Shown piece after piece: positions 16,462-25,191 of a DNA stretch of 64,000 nt. The translations under genes were made by a program, and so were the position numbers. Within the stretch, counting starts at the first letter, position 1; each line of letters begins with the position of its first letter. The stretch spans positions 54,739 through 118,738 of the forward strand of contig JAFKKG010000033.1 of assembly GCA_017305715.1 (NCBI GenBank). The letters are read 5' to 3'. Source of the DNA: Hyphomicrobiales bacterium. GTDB lineage: Bacteria; Pseudomonadota; Alphaproteobacteria; Rhizobiales; Xanthobacteraceae. The notes under the pieces were generated by a model that had not been told where the DNA came from, did not search any database, and saw only the letters and a list, made by a program, of their open reading frames with translations.

Positions 16462-17748
16462 ATGCACGGAACCATCGAACTCACCCAGGATTCCCTCGAA
16501 CTGGAGTCCCGGCAGAAGGCTGCGAAGCAGCGCGCCCATTCGTTGCCGCTGGCCGAGTTCGACCCCGGCGATCCCGAATTGTTCAAGACCGATACGTTCT
16601 GGCCATATTTCGATCGGCTGCGCCGGGAAGAACCGGTGCATTACTGCAAGGACAGCATGTTCGGGCCATATTGGTCGGTCACCAAATACAACGACATCAT
16701 GGACATCGAGACCAACCACGCGGTGTTCTCGTCGGCGTCCCATCTCGGCGGCATCACCATCCGCGACGTCGCGACCGATTTTCGCCGCGAAAGCTTCATC
16801 GCCATGGACCAGCCGCGGCACTCGGCGCAACGCAAGACGGTGGCGCCGATGTTCACGCCGACCCATCTCGACCAGCTCGCGATCAACATCCGCAAGCGGT
16901 CGGCCGAATGCCTCGACAATCTGCCGAAGAACGAAGTGTTCGACTGGGTCGACCGGGTCTCGATCGAGCTGACCACGCAGATGCTCGCGGTGCTGTTCGA
17001 CTTCCCCTGGGAAGACCGCCGCAAGCTCACGCGCTGGTCCGACATCGCTACCACGCTTCCCGGACCTGGTGGGCTCGTTCCGACCGAGGAGGCGCGGCAG
17101 GCCGAGCTTCTGGAGTGCGCGACCTATTTCGCGGCGCTCTGGAAGGACCGGATCAACCAGCCGCCGAAGAGCGATTTGCTGTCGATGATGGCGCACAGCG
17201 AAGCCACGCGCGACATGGACCCGAAGAACTTCCTCGGCAACCTCATCCTCTTGATCGTCGGCGGCAACGACACCACCCGCAACACCCTGTCGGGCAGCAT
17301 CTATGCGCTGAGCAAAAATCCGGACCAGTACAAGAAGCTGCGCGAAAATCCCGCGCTGATCGACAGCTTCGTTCCCGAGGTGATCCGCTGGCAAACGCCG
17401 CTGGCGCATATGCGCCGCACCGCGCTCGAGGACATCGAGTTCCGCGGCAAGCAGATCAGGAAGGGTGACAAGGTCGTGATGTGGTACGTCTCGGGCAACC
17501 GCGACGAAGAGATGATCGAGCGCCCTTACGAGTTCATCATCGACCGCGCCCGGCCCCGCACCCATATCTCCTTCGGCTTCGGCATCCACCGTTGCGTCGG
17601 CCTTCGCCTCGCGGAGCTGCAGTTGAAGATTATCTGGGAGGAGATTCTCCAGCGCTTCGACAAGATCGAGGTGATGGGCGAGCCGAAGCGGGTTTATTCA
17701 AGCTTTGTCAAGGGTTACGAGACGCTGCCGGCCCGTATCGTCGGTTAG
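16462..17748 (+). CDS. cytochrome P450, CYP153-like, 428 aa
   Basis: Soluble bacterial P450 with I-helix GGNDTTRN, ExxR motif EVIR, and haem-ligand loop FGFGIHRCVG (Cys378). The text around these motifs matches the CYP153 alkane/fatty-acid terminal hydroxylase group. The ATG at 16462 has GGGAG upstream; the open frame runs back to 16288 but without P450-like sequence. No ferredoxin or reductase gene is adjacent, so electrons must come from elsewhere. Next gene is a close paralogue 87 bases downstream. Substrate probably a medium-chain hydrocarbon or terpenoid; inference. Confidence 0.9.
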   Translation: MHGTIELTQDSLELESRQKAAKQRAHSLPLAEFDPGDPELFKTDTFWPYFDRLRREEPVHYCKDSMFGPYWSVTKYNDIMDIETNHAVFSSASHLGGITIRDVATDFRRESFIAMDQPRHSAQRKTVAPMFTPTHLDQLAINIRKRSAECLDNLPKNEVFDWVDRVSIELTTQMLAVLFDFPWEDRRKLTRWSDIATTLPGPGGLVPTEEARQAELLECATYFAALWKDRINQPPKSDLLSMMAHSEATRDMDPKNFLGNLILLIVGGNDTTRNTLSGSIYALSKNPDQYKKLRENPALIDSFVPEVIRWQTPLAHMRRTALEDIEFRGKQIRKGDKVVMWYVSGNRDEEMIERPYEFIIDRARPRTHISFGFGIHRCVGLRLAELQLKIIWEEILQRFDKIEVMGEPKRVYSSFVKGYETLPARIVG

Positions 17749-17834
17749 GCCGGCGTCCCGGGTACCGGCTTTGCGCATCCGGCGTCCGCAAGTTATAGTC
17801 TAATACATTTCCTTGTAACCAGGGATGACTGACG

Positions 17835-19109
17835 ATGAACGTCCAGACCGCGATCCGAGCCGACAAACAAGAGCTCCTGCGCGCCGCGCGCGAGGAAGCC
17901 TATTCGACGCCGCTGAAGGATTTTCATCCCGGTGCGCCGAAATTGTTCCAGAACGACACGCTGTGGCCGTGGTTCGAACGGCTGCGCAAGGAAGAGCCGG
18001 TGCATTACTGCACCAACGCGCCGATCGAGCCCTATTGGTCGGTGACCAAATACAACGACATCATGCATGTCGACACCAACCACGGCATCTTCTCCTCGGA
18101 CTCGACGCTCGGCGGCATCTCGATCCGCGACGTGCCGCCCGGCTATGACTATCCGAGCTTCATCGCGATGGACCAGCCGCGGCACTCCTCGCAGCGCAAG
18201 ACCGTGTCGCCGATGTTCACGCCGACGCATCTCGACGAACTGGCAAAACTGATCCGCGAGCGCGCCTGCAAGGTGCTCGACAATTTGCCGCGCAACGAAA
18301 CCTTCAATTTCGTCGACCGGGTGTCGATCGAATTGACGACGCAGATGCTGGCGACGCTGTTCGACTTCCCCTGGGAAGAGCGCCGCAAGCTGACGCGCTG
18401 GTCCGACGTGTCGACCGCGCTGCCCAAGAGCGGCGTCGTGGAATCGCCCGAGCAGCGGCGGCAAGAGATGGACGAATGCTACGCCTATTTCTCGAAACTC
18501 TGGAACGAGCGCGTCAATGCCGAGCCGCGCAACGATCTGCTCTCCATGATGGCGCATAGCGACGCCACGCGTCACATGGACCCCGACAATCTGATGGGCA
18601 ACATCATCCTGTTGATCGTCGGCGGCAACGACACCACCCGCAACACCATGAGCGGCTCGGTGCTGGCGCTGAACGAGCACCCCGAGCAGTACCAGAAGCT
18701 GCGCGACAATCCGGCCCTGATCGACAGCATGGTGCCGGAAGTGATCCGCTGGCAGACTCCGCTCGCACATATGCGCCGCACCGCGCTGGTCGATACCGAG
18801 ATCGGCGGCAAGAAGATCGCAAAGGGCGACCGCGTCGTGATGTGGTACGTCTCCGGCAACCGCGACGAGGAGGGCATCGAGAGGCCCGACGAGTTCATCA
18901 TCGACCGCGCCCGGCCCCGCACCCACCTATCGTTCGGCTTCGGCATCCACCGCTGCGTCGGCATGCGGCTCGCCGAGCTGCAGCTCAAGATCGTGTGGCA
19001 GGAAATGCTCAAGCGGTTCGACCGCATCGAGGTGGTGGGGGAGCCGAAGCGGGTCTATTCCAGTTTCGTGCGCGGCATCGAATCGCTGCCGGTGCGCATT
19101 CCCGGGTAG
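17835..19109 (+). CDS. cytochrome P450, CYP153-like, tandem paralogue, 424 aa
   Basis: Nearly collinear with the preceding P450: the same GGNDTTRN I-helix, EVIRWQTPLAHMRRTAL ExxR region and FGFGIHRCVGMRLAEL haem loop (Cys374). Differences cluster in the N-terminal third and in the SDVSTALPKSGVVESPEQ segment, where substrate-contacting B-C and F-G regions lie, so substrate ranges may differ. The 86-base gap before it is AT-richer (GTTATAGTCTAATACATTTC) and may hold its own promoter. It is the product of a tandem duplication and is followed by a thioesterase gene. Confidence 0.9.
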   Translation: MNVQTAIRADKQELLRAAREEAYSTPLKDFHPGAPKLFQNDTLWPWFERLRKEEPVHYCTNAPIEPYWSVTKYNDIMHVDTNHGIFSSDSTLGGISIRDVPPGYDYPSFIAMDQPRHSSQRKTVSPMFTPTHLDELAKLIRERACKVLDNLPRNETFNFVDRVSIELTTQMLATLFDFPWEERRKLTRWSDVSTALPKSGVVESPEQRRQEMDECYAYFSKLWNERVNAEPRNDLLSMMAHSDATRHMDPDNLMGNIILLIVGGNDTTRNTMSGSVLALNEHPEQYQKLRDNPALIDSMVPEVIRWQTPLAHMRRTALVDTEIGGKKIAKGDRVVMWYVSGNRDEEGIERPDEFIIDRARPRTHLSFGFGIHRCVGMRLAELQLKIVWQEMLKRFDRIEVVGEPKRVYSSFVRGIESLPVRIPG

Positions 19110-19171
19110 CGTTTTCAAGCGAAGTGGGTCCCGGTTCGCGTGAAGAAAACGCGTCAAATGGAAAGACTCTC

Positions 19172-19612
19172 GTGAGCACGGAGCTCAATCCGCCTAGCCT
19201 CGCCGAAGCCCTGAACACCAAGGGCTTTACCGGCGCGACGGGCTTTCGCATCGTATCGATCGAACCCGGCCGCGCCGAACTTGCACTGACCCGCCGCGAC
19301 GACCTCGTGCAGTTCTTCGGTCATTTCCATGGCGGCGTCATCACGGCGCTGGCCGACCACACCGCCGGGATCGCGATCACATCCGGATTGCCGAAGGGCA
19401 AGATCGGCGTCACCGTCGAGATCAAGGTCAACTTCCTCGCCCCCGCCGACGGCAGCGAACTGATCGCCCGCGCCAAGACCCTGAAAATGTCGGGATCGAT
19501 CGGCGTGGCCACCATCGAGATCTTCACCAGGGACGAGAAATCCGAGCGCCTTTGCGCCTTCGGCACCGCCACCATGCGGGCGATGGATTTGCCGGCTGCG
19601 ATGGTCGGCTAG
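19172..19612 (+). CDS. PaaI-family hotdog thioesterase, 146 aa
   Basis: From GTG 19172 the protein reads (V)STELNPPSLAEALNTKGF, with the hotdog signature FFGHFHGGVITALADHTAGI and KVNFLAPADG. These are the substrate-helix and dimer-strand motifs of PaaI-type acyl-CoA thioesterases. The upstream in-frame sequence overlaps the P450 coding region and is not used. Likely hydrolyses an acyl- or aryl-CoA in the cytoplasm. It is close behind the P450s and probably read with them. Confidence 0.85.
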   Translation: MSTELNPPSLAEALNTKGFTGATGFRIVSIEPGRAELALTRRDDLVQFFGHFHGGVITALADHTAGIAITSGLPKGKIGVTVEIKVNFLAPADGSELIARAKTLKMSGSIGVATIEIFTRDEKSERLCAFGTATMRAMDLPAAMVG

Positions 19613-19640
19613 CCTATACAAATCCGGCATAGCGGCTTGA

Positions 19641-19674
19641 ACCAGATGAGAAGGCCGCAATGCGGCGTTCTGGT
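19641..19674 (+). terminator. hairpin after thioesterase gene, possible terminator
   Basis: Outer stem ACCAGA (19641-19646) with TCTGGT (19669-19674) and inner stem GCCGC / GCGGC with loop AAT. It lies 29 bases after the stop codon. There is no T-run, so it may be a rho-dependent or mRNA-stabilising structure. Confidence 0.4.
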
Positions 19675-19726
19675 CTAAGCCTTGGGCAGGGTCACGCAGG
19701 AGATGTGACCGGAACCCGGGGCCGCC

Positions 19727-20281
19727 ATGCACGATGTTGCCGTCAGGACTGAAGCCAAAGCCGGCCAGGATTGGCCGCTGCAGATTTATCAGACGCTGAA
19801 AGCCTATGGTGTCTCGCAGATTTCCTACGTTCCCGATGCGGGCCATTCCCGCCTGATCGAACTGTCGCACCGCGATGCCGCGATAAAGACCACCGTCCTG
19901 ACCACCGAAGAGGAAGGCGTTGCGCTCTCGGCCGGCGCCTGGCTCGGCGGCGACCGTTCGGTGCTGTTGATGCAGTCGAGCGGCGTCGGCAATTGCGTCA
20001 ACATGTTCTCGCTCGCCGCCTCCTGCCGCCTGCCGTTCCTCACCCTGGTGACGATGCGCGGCGAATGGGCGGAATTCAATCCGTGGCAAATCCCGATGGG
20101 CAAGGCGACCCAGCAGGCCTTCGAAATCATGGGCGTGACGGTATTCCGGCTCGAGCGGCCTGAAGATGCGGAAGAAGTCATTTCGGCGGCCTGTTCGCTG
20201 GCGTTCGAAAGCGACCAGCAGATCGCGGTGCTGATCTCGCAGCGCATGCTTGGCCGCAAGAAATGGACGGAGACGAAGTGA
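19727..20281 (+). CDS. split ThDP decarboxylase, alpha (Pyr-domain) subunit, 184 aa
   Basis: A stand-alone N-terminal ThDP domain. YVPDAGHSRLIELSHRD and TTEEEGVALSAGAWLGG carry the catalytic Glu, and VLLMQSSGVGNCVNM follows. This matches the alpha subunit of sulfopyruvate/phosphonopyruvate-type decarboxylases (ComD-like). Its stop codon overlaps the start of the beta-subunit gene by one base, so the subunits are translationally coupled. The enzyme should decarboxylate a 3-substituted pyruvate or related 2-oxoacid to an aldehyde; the substrate is unknown. Confidence 0.82.
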   Translation: MHDVAVRTEAKAGQDWPLQIYQTLKAYGVSQISYVPDAGHSRLIELSHRDAAIKTTVLTTEEEGVALSAGAWLGGDRSVLLMQSSGVGNCVNMFSLAASCRLPFLTLVTMRGEWAEFNPWQIPMGKATQQAFEIMGVTVFRLERPEDAEEVISAACSLAFESDQQIAVLISQRMLGRKKWTETK

Positions 20282-20871
20282 TGGTCGCAAATTTCACGCT
20301 GGCCCGCCGCGAGGCCGTCAAGGCGCTGCTCGCCGACCGCAAGGACCTGCTTGTGATCACCGGTCTCGGGTCGGCGTCCTATGACGTGTTCGATGCGGGC
20401 GAACATCCCGGAAACTTCTATCTGTGGGGCGCGATGGGCGGCGCCGCGATGGTCGGCCTCGGCCTGGCGCAGGCGCAGCCGAAGCGGCCGGTCGCCGTCA
20501 TCACCGGCGACGGCGAACAATTGATGGGCATCGGCAGCCTGCTGACGATCGCGACCAAAAAGCCAGGCAATCTGACCATCGTCATTCTCGACAACGGCCA
20601 TTTCGGCGAGACCGGCATGCAGGTCAGCCATTCCGGGCTCGGTGCACAGCTCGACGTGATCGCGACCGGCGCAGGCTTCCGCTCGGTCACCGAGATCACC
20701 GACATCAAGGGCATCCATGATTATCGGCCGACGCTGCAGCGCATCGATCAGGGGCCGCGGCTGGCGCGCATCCGGATCGCCACCGGCCATGTCGACCGAG
20801 CGCTGCCGCCGCGCGACGGGGTGTATCTGAAAAACCGGTTTCGGGAGAATCTCGGCTTTGCGGTTACGTAA
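20281..20871 (+). CDS. split ThDP decarboxylase, beta (PP-domain) subunit, 196 aa
   Basis: The C-terminal ThDP half: LWGAMGGAAMVGLGLAQAQP, then GDGEQLMGIGSLLTIATKKP ending in ILDNGHFGETG, the diphosphate- and metal-binding GDG...N motif. ComE-like. The start ATG 20281 overlaps the alpha stop (TGATG), with GGAG eight bases upstream; a frame back to 20263 is not needed. It completes the heteromeric enzyme with the preceding gene. It runs convergent with a LysR regulator five bases away, which also faces the acyl-CoA genes, tying the decarboxylase to that cluster. Confidence 0.82.
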   Translation: MVANFTLARREAVKALLADRKDLLVITGLGSASYDVFDAGEHPGNFYLWGAMGGAAMVGLGLAQAQPKRPVAVITGDGEQLMGIGSLLTIATKKPGNLTIVILDNGHFGETGMQVSHSGLGAQLDVIATGAGFRSVTEITDIKGIHDYRPTLQRIDQGPRLARIRIATGHVDRALPPRDGVYLKNRFRENLGFAVT

Positions 20872-20876
20872 GCGCC

Positions 20877-21800
20877 TCAGCCGGTCTGGATATCCCAGAG
20901 GCCTTCCTTGCGGCAGGACTCGACCTCCTTGCGGAGCAGGTCAGTGACGAGCGTGATGGCGGTCGAACCGGGATGCTCGATGGGCGAAGCGATGGTGAGC
21001 TCGCGCATCGGTCCCGGTCTTGCGATGGTGGCGACTTCCAGCCGGCCGTCGGCGACTTCGGCGCGCACCGAGGAGGGCGGCAGCAACGCGTACCCAAGCC
21101 CCTCCTCGACCAGGCTGGTGAGGACGCGAAACGAATCCGCCTCGATCTGGACATCGAGCTTCAGCTTCTTCTTGGCAGCGGCGTGCTCGATCAGCGTCCG
21201 GAGCCCGTGCGAATGACTGGGCAGCACCAGCCGCTGCCGCAGCAGCCAGCCGAGATCGACCTGCTTCTTTCGCTTCAGCCCGCAACCGCGCGGACCGACG
21301 GCGACGATCTTGTCGCGGCCGAGGTTTTGCACGGTGAGATGCAGATCGGCCGACGGTCCGTAGATCACGGCAAGATCCATCTGGCCGCGGTGCAACCATT
21401 CGATCAGGTGCCCGCTGTAGCTCTCGACGATGCAAAGCGAGATGCCGGGATAGCTTTCGACGGTGCGCCGGGCGAGGCGCGCGGAAATCACGCAGCTCAC
21501 GGTTGGAACCAGCCCCAGCACCACGCGTCCCGACGGCGGCCCGCCGGAGGACTGGATATCGTCGCGAATCTGATCGATTTGCCGGACGATGCCGGCGGTC
21601 CGCGCCAGCAGCAGGCGTCCGGCCTCGGTCAGCACCATGCCGCGGCCGTTACGGGTAAACAGCTCGGCGCGCAACTCATGTTCAAGCAGCTTGATCTGGC
21701 GGCTCAGCGCCGGCTGCGCCACCCGCAACGTGTCGGAGGCCTTGCTGAGGCTGCCGAGCTCGGCGACGCAACTGAACGTCCTCAGCTGTCGGAAATCCAT
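20877..21800 (-). CDS. LysR-type transcriptional regulator, 307 aa
   Basis: Begins MDFRQLRTFSCVAELGSLSK, HTH helix ALSRQIKLLEHELRAELF, then the effector domain with GRVVLGLVPTVSCVISARL. The ORF extends to 21848, but the conserved domain starts at Met 21800. It is divergent from the acyl-CoA dehydrogenase gene, with a dyad at 21823-21838 between them, and convergent with the split decarboxylase. Probably the local activator of the catabolic operon at 21911-25067; ligand unknown. Confidence 0.9.
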   Translation of the reverse strand: MDFRQLRTFSCVAELGSLSKASDTLRVAQPALSRQIKLLEHELRAELFTRNGRGMVLTEAGRLLLARTAGIVRQIDQIRDDIQSSGGPPSGRVVLGLVPTVSCVISARLARRTVESYPGISLCIVESYSGHLIEWLHRGQMDLAVIYGPSADLHLTVQNLGRDKIVAVGPRGCGLKRKKQVDLGWLLRQRLVLPSHSHGLRTLIEHAAAKKKLKLDVQIEADSFRVLTSLVEEGLGYALLPPSSVRAEVADGRLEVATIARPGPMRELTIASPIEHPGSTAITLVTDLLRKEVESCRKEGLWDIQTG

Positions 21801-21822
21801 GCTTGCCAATCTTGGAATGCGG

Positions 21823-21838
21823 GTTAATACGCTATAAC
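21823..21838. promoter_or_regulatory. candidate LysR-family operator GTTAATACGCTATAAC
   Basis: Inverted ends GTTA/TAAC in an AT-rich stretch fit the T-N11-A type of LysR-family binding site. It lies 23 bases upstream of the regulator start and 73 bases before the acyl-CoA dehydrogenase gene. Confidence 0.45.
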
Positions 21839-21910
21839 AATCGAGCATAGGGACTTCACGGTGGTTTCACAACTCCACGCCCATCTCCAATCACAACGAC
21901 GGCGCTTCCA

Positions 21911-23077
21911 ATGACCGCACACGAACAGCAAGACGAATACGCCGACATCCGCAACGCGGTCGCAAAGCTCTGCGCCCAATACCCCGGCGAATACTGGCGC
22001 AAGCTCGACCGCGAGATGAAATATCCGAGCGAGTTCGTCGATGCGCTGACGCAGGCCGGCTACCTGTCGGTGCTGATCCCGGAAGAGTATGACGGCGCCG
22101 GGCTGAAACTGTCGGCGGCGGCCGCGATCCTCGAAGAGATCCAGCGCGCCGGCTGCAATGGCGGCGGCTGCCACGCCCAGATGTACACCATGGGCACGCT
22201 GCTGCGGCACGGCAGCGACGAGCAGAAGGCAAAATGGCTGCCCAAGATCGCCAGCGGCGAATTGCGGCTGCAGGCGTTCGGCGTCACCGAGCCGACCAGC
22301 GGCACCGACACGTCTTCGCTGAAGACCTTTGCGAAACGCGACGGCAATGGCTACGTCGTCAACGGCCAGAAGATCTGGACCAGCCGCGCCGAATATTCCG
22401 ACCTGATGATCCTGCTGGCGCGCACCACGCCGAAGGAGGACGCCAAGAAGCGCACCGATGGCCTGTCGGTGTTCATCGTCGACATGCGCGAGGCCAAGGG
22501 CAATGGCCTCGAGATCCGCCCCATTCGCACCATGATGAACCACGCCACCACGGAAGTGTTCTTCACCGACATGCGGGTGCCGGCCGAAAACCTGATCGGC
22601 GAAGCGGGCAAGGGCTTTCGCTACATCCTGTCCGGCATGAACGCCGAGCGCATCCTGATCGCGGCGGAATGCATCGGCGACGCCAAATGGTTCATCAAAA
22701 AGGCGACCGACTACGCCAAGGAACGCGTGGTGTTCGGCCGTCCGATCGGCCAGAACCAGGGCATCCAGTTCCCGATCGCCAAAGCCTACGCGCAGATGCG
22801 CGCCGCCGAATTGATGGTGAAGGAAGCCACCCGCAAATATGAAGCCGGGCTCGATTGCGGCGCCGAGGCCAACATGGCCAAGATGCTGGCGGCGGATGCG
22901 TCCTGGGAAGCGGCCAATGCCTGCGTTCAGACCCATGGCGGCTTTGCGTTCGCCGAGGAGTATGACGTCGAGCGCAAGTTCCGCGAGACGCGGCTCTACC
23001 AGGTGGCGCCGATCTCGACCAATCTCATTCTGTCCTTCGTGTCCGAGCATGTGCTCGGCATGCCCCGCTCCTACTGA
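21911..23077 (+). CDS. acyl-CoA dehydrogenase, 388 aa
   Basis: Three-domain acyl-CoA dehydrogenase. The N-terminal helical part includes VLIPEEYDGAGLKLSAAA, FAD-binding motifs read FGVTEPTSGTDTSSLK and IWTSRAEYSDLMILLART, and the C-terminal helices include QTHGGFAFAEEYDVERKFRE. The C-terminal catalytic-site region is of the QTHGG type rather than YEGTSQIQR. It oxidises a short or branched acyl-CoA, giving electrons to ETF. First gene of a tight same-strand run with the CoA-transferase (8-base gap) and the hydratase (4-base overlap). Confidence 0.88.
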   Translation: MTAHEQQDEYADIRNAVAKLCAQYPGEYWRKLDREMKYPSEFVDALTQAGYLSVLIPEEYDGAGLKLSAAAAILEEIQRAGCNGGGCHAQMYTMGTLLRHGSDEQKAKWLPKIASGELRLQAFGVTEPTSGTDTSSLKTFAKRDGNGYVVNGQKIWTSRAEYSDLMILLARTTPKEDAKKRTDGLSVFIVDMREAKGNGLEIRPIRTMMNHATTEVFFTDMRVPAENLIGEAGKGFRYILSGMNAERILIAAECIGDAKWFIKKATDYAKERVVFGRPIGQNQGIQFPIAKAYAQMRAAELMVKEATRKYEAGLDCGAEANMAKMLAADASWEAANACVQTHGGFAFAEEYDVERKFRETRLYQVAPISTNLILSFVSEHVLGMPRSY

Positions 23078-23085
23078 GAAAAACC

Positions 23086-24216
23086 ATGCTGCCGTTGGAA
23101 GGATTGATCGTCGTCGCCGTCGAACAGGCGGTCGCTGCGCCATTTTGCAGCTCGCGGCTGGCGGACGCCGGCGCCCATGTCATCAAGGTGGAACGCCCGG
23201 AAGGTGATTTCGCCCGCGGCTATGACGCCGCGGCGAAGGGACAGAGCAGCTATTTCGTCTGGCTCAACCGCGGCAAGAATTCCGTGGTGGTCGATCTTGC
23301 CACCAGGGAAGGCCGCGCGGCGATGGAAGAGCTGATCGCCGGCGCCGACGTGCTGCTGCAAAATCTTAAACCCGGCTCGATGGACAAGCTCGGCTTCTCG
23401 CTGGAGCGCCTGCGCAAGGATTATCCGGCGCTGATCTGCTGCACCATATCAGGCTATGGCGATGACGGCCCCTACGCCGACCGCAAGGCCTACGATCTGC
23501 TGATCCAGGCGGAGAGCGGCCTCGCCTCGATCACCGGCGGGCCGGAGGGGCCCTCGCGGGTCGGCATTTCCGTCGTCGATATCGCCACCGGCGCTACCGC
23601 GCATGCCTCCATCCTCGAAGCGCTGATCGCGCGCGGACGCACCGGCAAGGGCGCCGACATCCGGATCTCGATGTTCGACGTGATGGCCGACTGGATGGCG
23701 GTGCCGCTTCTGAATTCAGAAGCCGGCAATCCGCCGAAACGAATGGCGCTGGCACATCCGTCCATCGCGCCCTACGGCGTGTTCCAGTCGAAAGACGGCA
23801 AAGGCATCCTGATCTCGATCCAGAGCGAGCGCGAGTGGAAGAAACTCTGCGCCGAAGTGCTGGATCAGCCCGATTTGCCGAACGATCCCCGCCTCGCCAA
23901 CATGGTCGCGCGCGTCACGAACCGAACTGTAACCGACACCATCGTGGCCGACAGCTTTGCCACCATGGATCGCGTCGACCTCCTGAAGCGGCTGGCGGAT
24001 GCCGACATCGCGTTTGCCGAGGTCAACACCATGGCCGACCTTGCCACCCATCCCCATCTGCGCCGCATCGAGGTCGATACGCCAAAGGGCAAGATCAGCT
24101 ACGCCGCGCCGGCCGCGATCTTCGTCGGCGAGAGCAGGCATTATGGCGCGGTGCCCGCGATCGGCGAACACCGCGAAATTCCCAGGACTCCTCGCGCACA
24201 GGCGAAACAGCCATGA
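23086..24216 (+). CDS. class III (CaiB/BaiF) CoA-transferase, 376 aa
   Basis: Starts MLPLEGLIVVAVEQAVAAPF, with AGAHVIKVERPEGDFARGYD, LNRGKNSVVVDLATREGR and FSLERLRKDYPALICCTISG, the ribbon-fold CoA-transferase motifs. The catalytic Asp is present in RISMFDVMADWM. It should move CoA between two carboxylic acids. The stop overlaps the next ATG by four bases, indicating coupled translation. CoA-transferase plus FAS1-like/MaoC hydratase pairs are known from mesaconate and itaconate pathways, which suggests a C5 dicarboxylate; inference. Confidence 0.88.
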   Translation: MLPLEGLIVVAVEQAVAAPFCSSRLADAGAHVIKVERPEGDFARGYDAAAKGQSSYFVWLNRGKNSVVVDLATREGRAAMEELIAGADVLLQNLKPGSMDKLGFSLERLRKDYPALICCTISGYGDDGPYADRKAYDLLIQAESGLASITGGPEGPSRVGISVVDIATGATAHASILEALIARGRTGKGADIRISMFDVMADWMAVPLLNSEAGNPPKRMALAHPSIAPYGVFQSKDGKGILISIQSEREWKKLCAEVLDQPDLPNDPRLANMVARVTNRTVTDTIVADSFATMDRVDLLKRLADADIAFAEVNTMADLATHPHLRRIEVDTPKGKISYAAPAAIFVGESRHYGAVPAIGEHREIPRTPRAQAKQP

Positions 24217-25067
24217 CGGAAAAGCTCGACCTCGACCATTTGCGGGGCTGGATCGGAAAAACCACCGAAGCCTCCGACATCGTCACCGCCCATCTGGTGA
24301 TGGGTTTGCGCGCGACGCTGTTTCAGGAGATCGGCGAGCCGAAGAACGGTAACCCCGCGCCATGGACGACGCATTGGTGCCTGGCGCAGCCGGTGTTCCC
24401 GATGTCGCAGCTGAGCCAGGACGGCCACCCCACCCGCGGCGGCTTCCTGCCGCCGGTGCCGCTGCCGCGCCGGATGTGGGCCGGAGGCGAGCTGCAGTTT
24501 TTTGATGCGTTGCGCGTCGGCGACGAGGCCAGGCGCACCTCGCGGATTTCCGACGTAACCGTGAAGACCGGCTCGACCGGCGTGCTGTGCTTCGTCGCCG
24601 TCGAACACGAGATCACCACGCCGCGCGGCACCGCGATCCGCGAGCGCCACGATATCGTCTATCGTGACATATCGGGCGCCGCACCGACCACGCCCGCGAA
24701 GGCGCCTCCCCCGCCGCCGCCGGCCAAGCACCGCGAAAGCCATATGGCCGACCCCGTGCTGCTGTTTCGTTATTCGGCGCTGACCTTCAACGGCCACCGC
24801 ATCCACTACGACCGCGACTACGTCACCAAGGTCGAGGGCTATCCGGGCCTCGTGTTCCACGGCCCGCTGCAGGCGGCGTTCATCGTGGAGCTCGCGGCAA
24901 AGCTTCACGGCGGCACGCCACCGAAAAAACTGACCTATCGCGGCGTTCAGCCGCTGTTCGAAGGCAGCGAGTTCTCGGTCAATGCCAACGACAACGCCGA
25001 TGGCATGGAGCTTTGGACCGCCAACTCGGCCGGCCAGCCAACGATGAAGGGTACGGCGACGTGGTAG
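24213..25067 (+). CDS. FAS1-like/MaoC double-hotdog hydratase, 284 aa
   Basis: The N-terminal FAS1-like dehydratase half contains LPRRMWAGGELQFFDALRVG. A proline-rich linker (KAPPPPPPAKH) leads to the MaoC half with FRYSALTFNGHRIHYDRDY, the hydratase-2 active-site motif, and LVFHGPLQAAF. This architecture is that of mesaconyl-C4-CoA or itaconyl-CoA hydratase-like enzymes. It adds water to an enoyl-CoA made by the upstream dehydrogenase or transferase. The start overlaps the CoA-transferase stop (ATGA). A family B repeat follows directly after the stop. Confidence 0.85.
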   Translation: MTEKLDLDHLRGWIGKTTEASDIVTAHLVMGLRATLFQEIGEPKNGNPAPWTTHWCLAQPVFPMSQLSQDGHPTRGGFLPPVPLPRRMWAGGELQFFDALRVGDEARRTSRISDVTVKTGSTGVLCFVAVEHEITTPRGTAIRERHDIVYRDISGAAPTTPAKAPPPPPPAKHRESHMADPVLLFRYSALTFNGHRIHYDRDYVTKVEGYPGLVFHGPLQAAFIVELAAKLHGGTPPKKLTYRGVQPLFEGSEFSVNANDNADGMELWTANSAGQPTMKGTATW

Positions 25068-25070
25068 ACC

Positions 25071-25151
25071 GTCATTGCACGCAAAGCGCAGCAATCCATC
25101 CCTCCTTTGTTGCAACATGGATTGCTTCGTCGCTTTGCTCCTCGCCATGAC
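25071..25151. repeat. palindromic intergenic repeat, family B
   Basis: GTCATTGC...GCAATCCAT...ATGGATTGCTTCGTCGC...CATGAC: inverted halves around CAATCCAT/ATGGATTG. Copies at 26815-26893 and 54541-54605, with a half copy at 46708-46732. Probably stabilises the mRNA end after the hydratase gene. Confidence 0.85.
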
Positions 25152-25191
25152 GGATGATAGACTTCGGATCATCTCCTGAGGTCACATCGCA

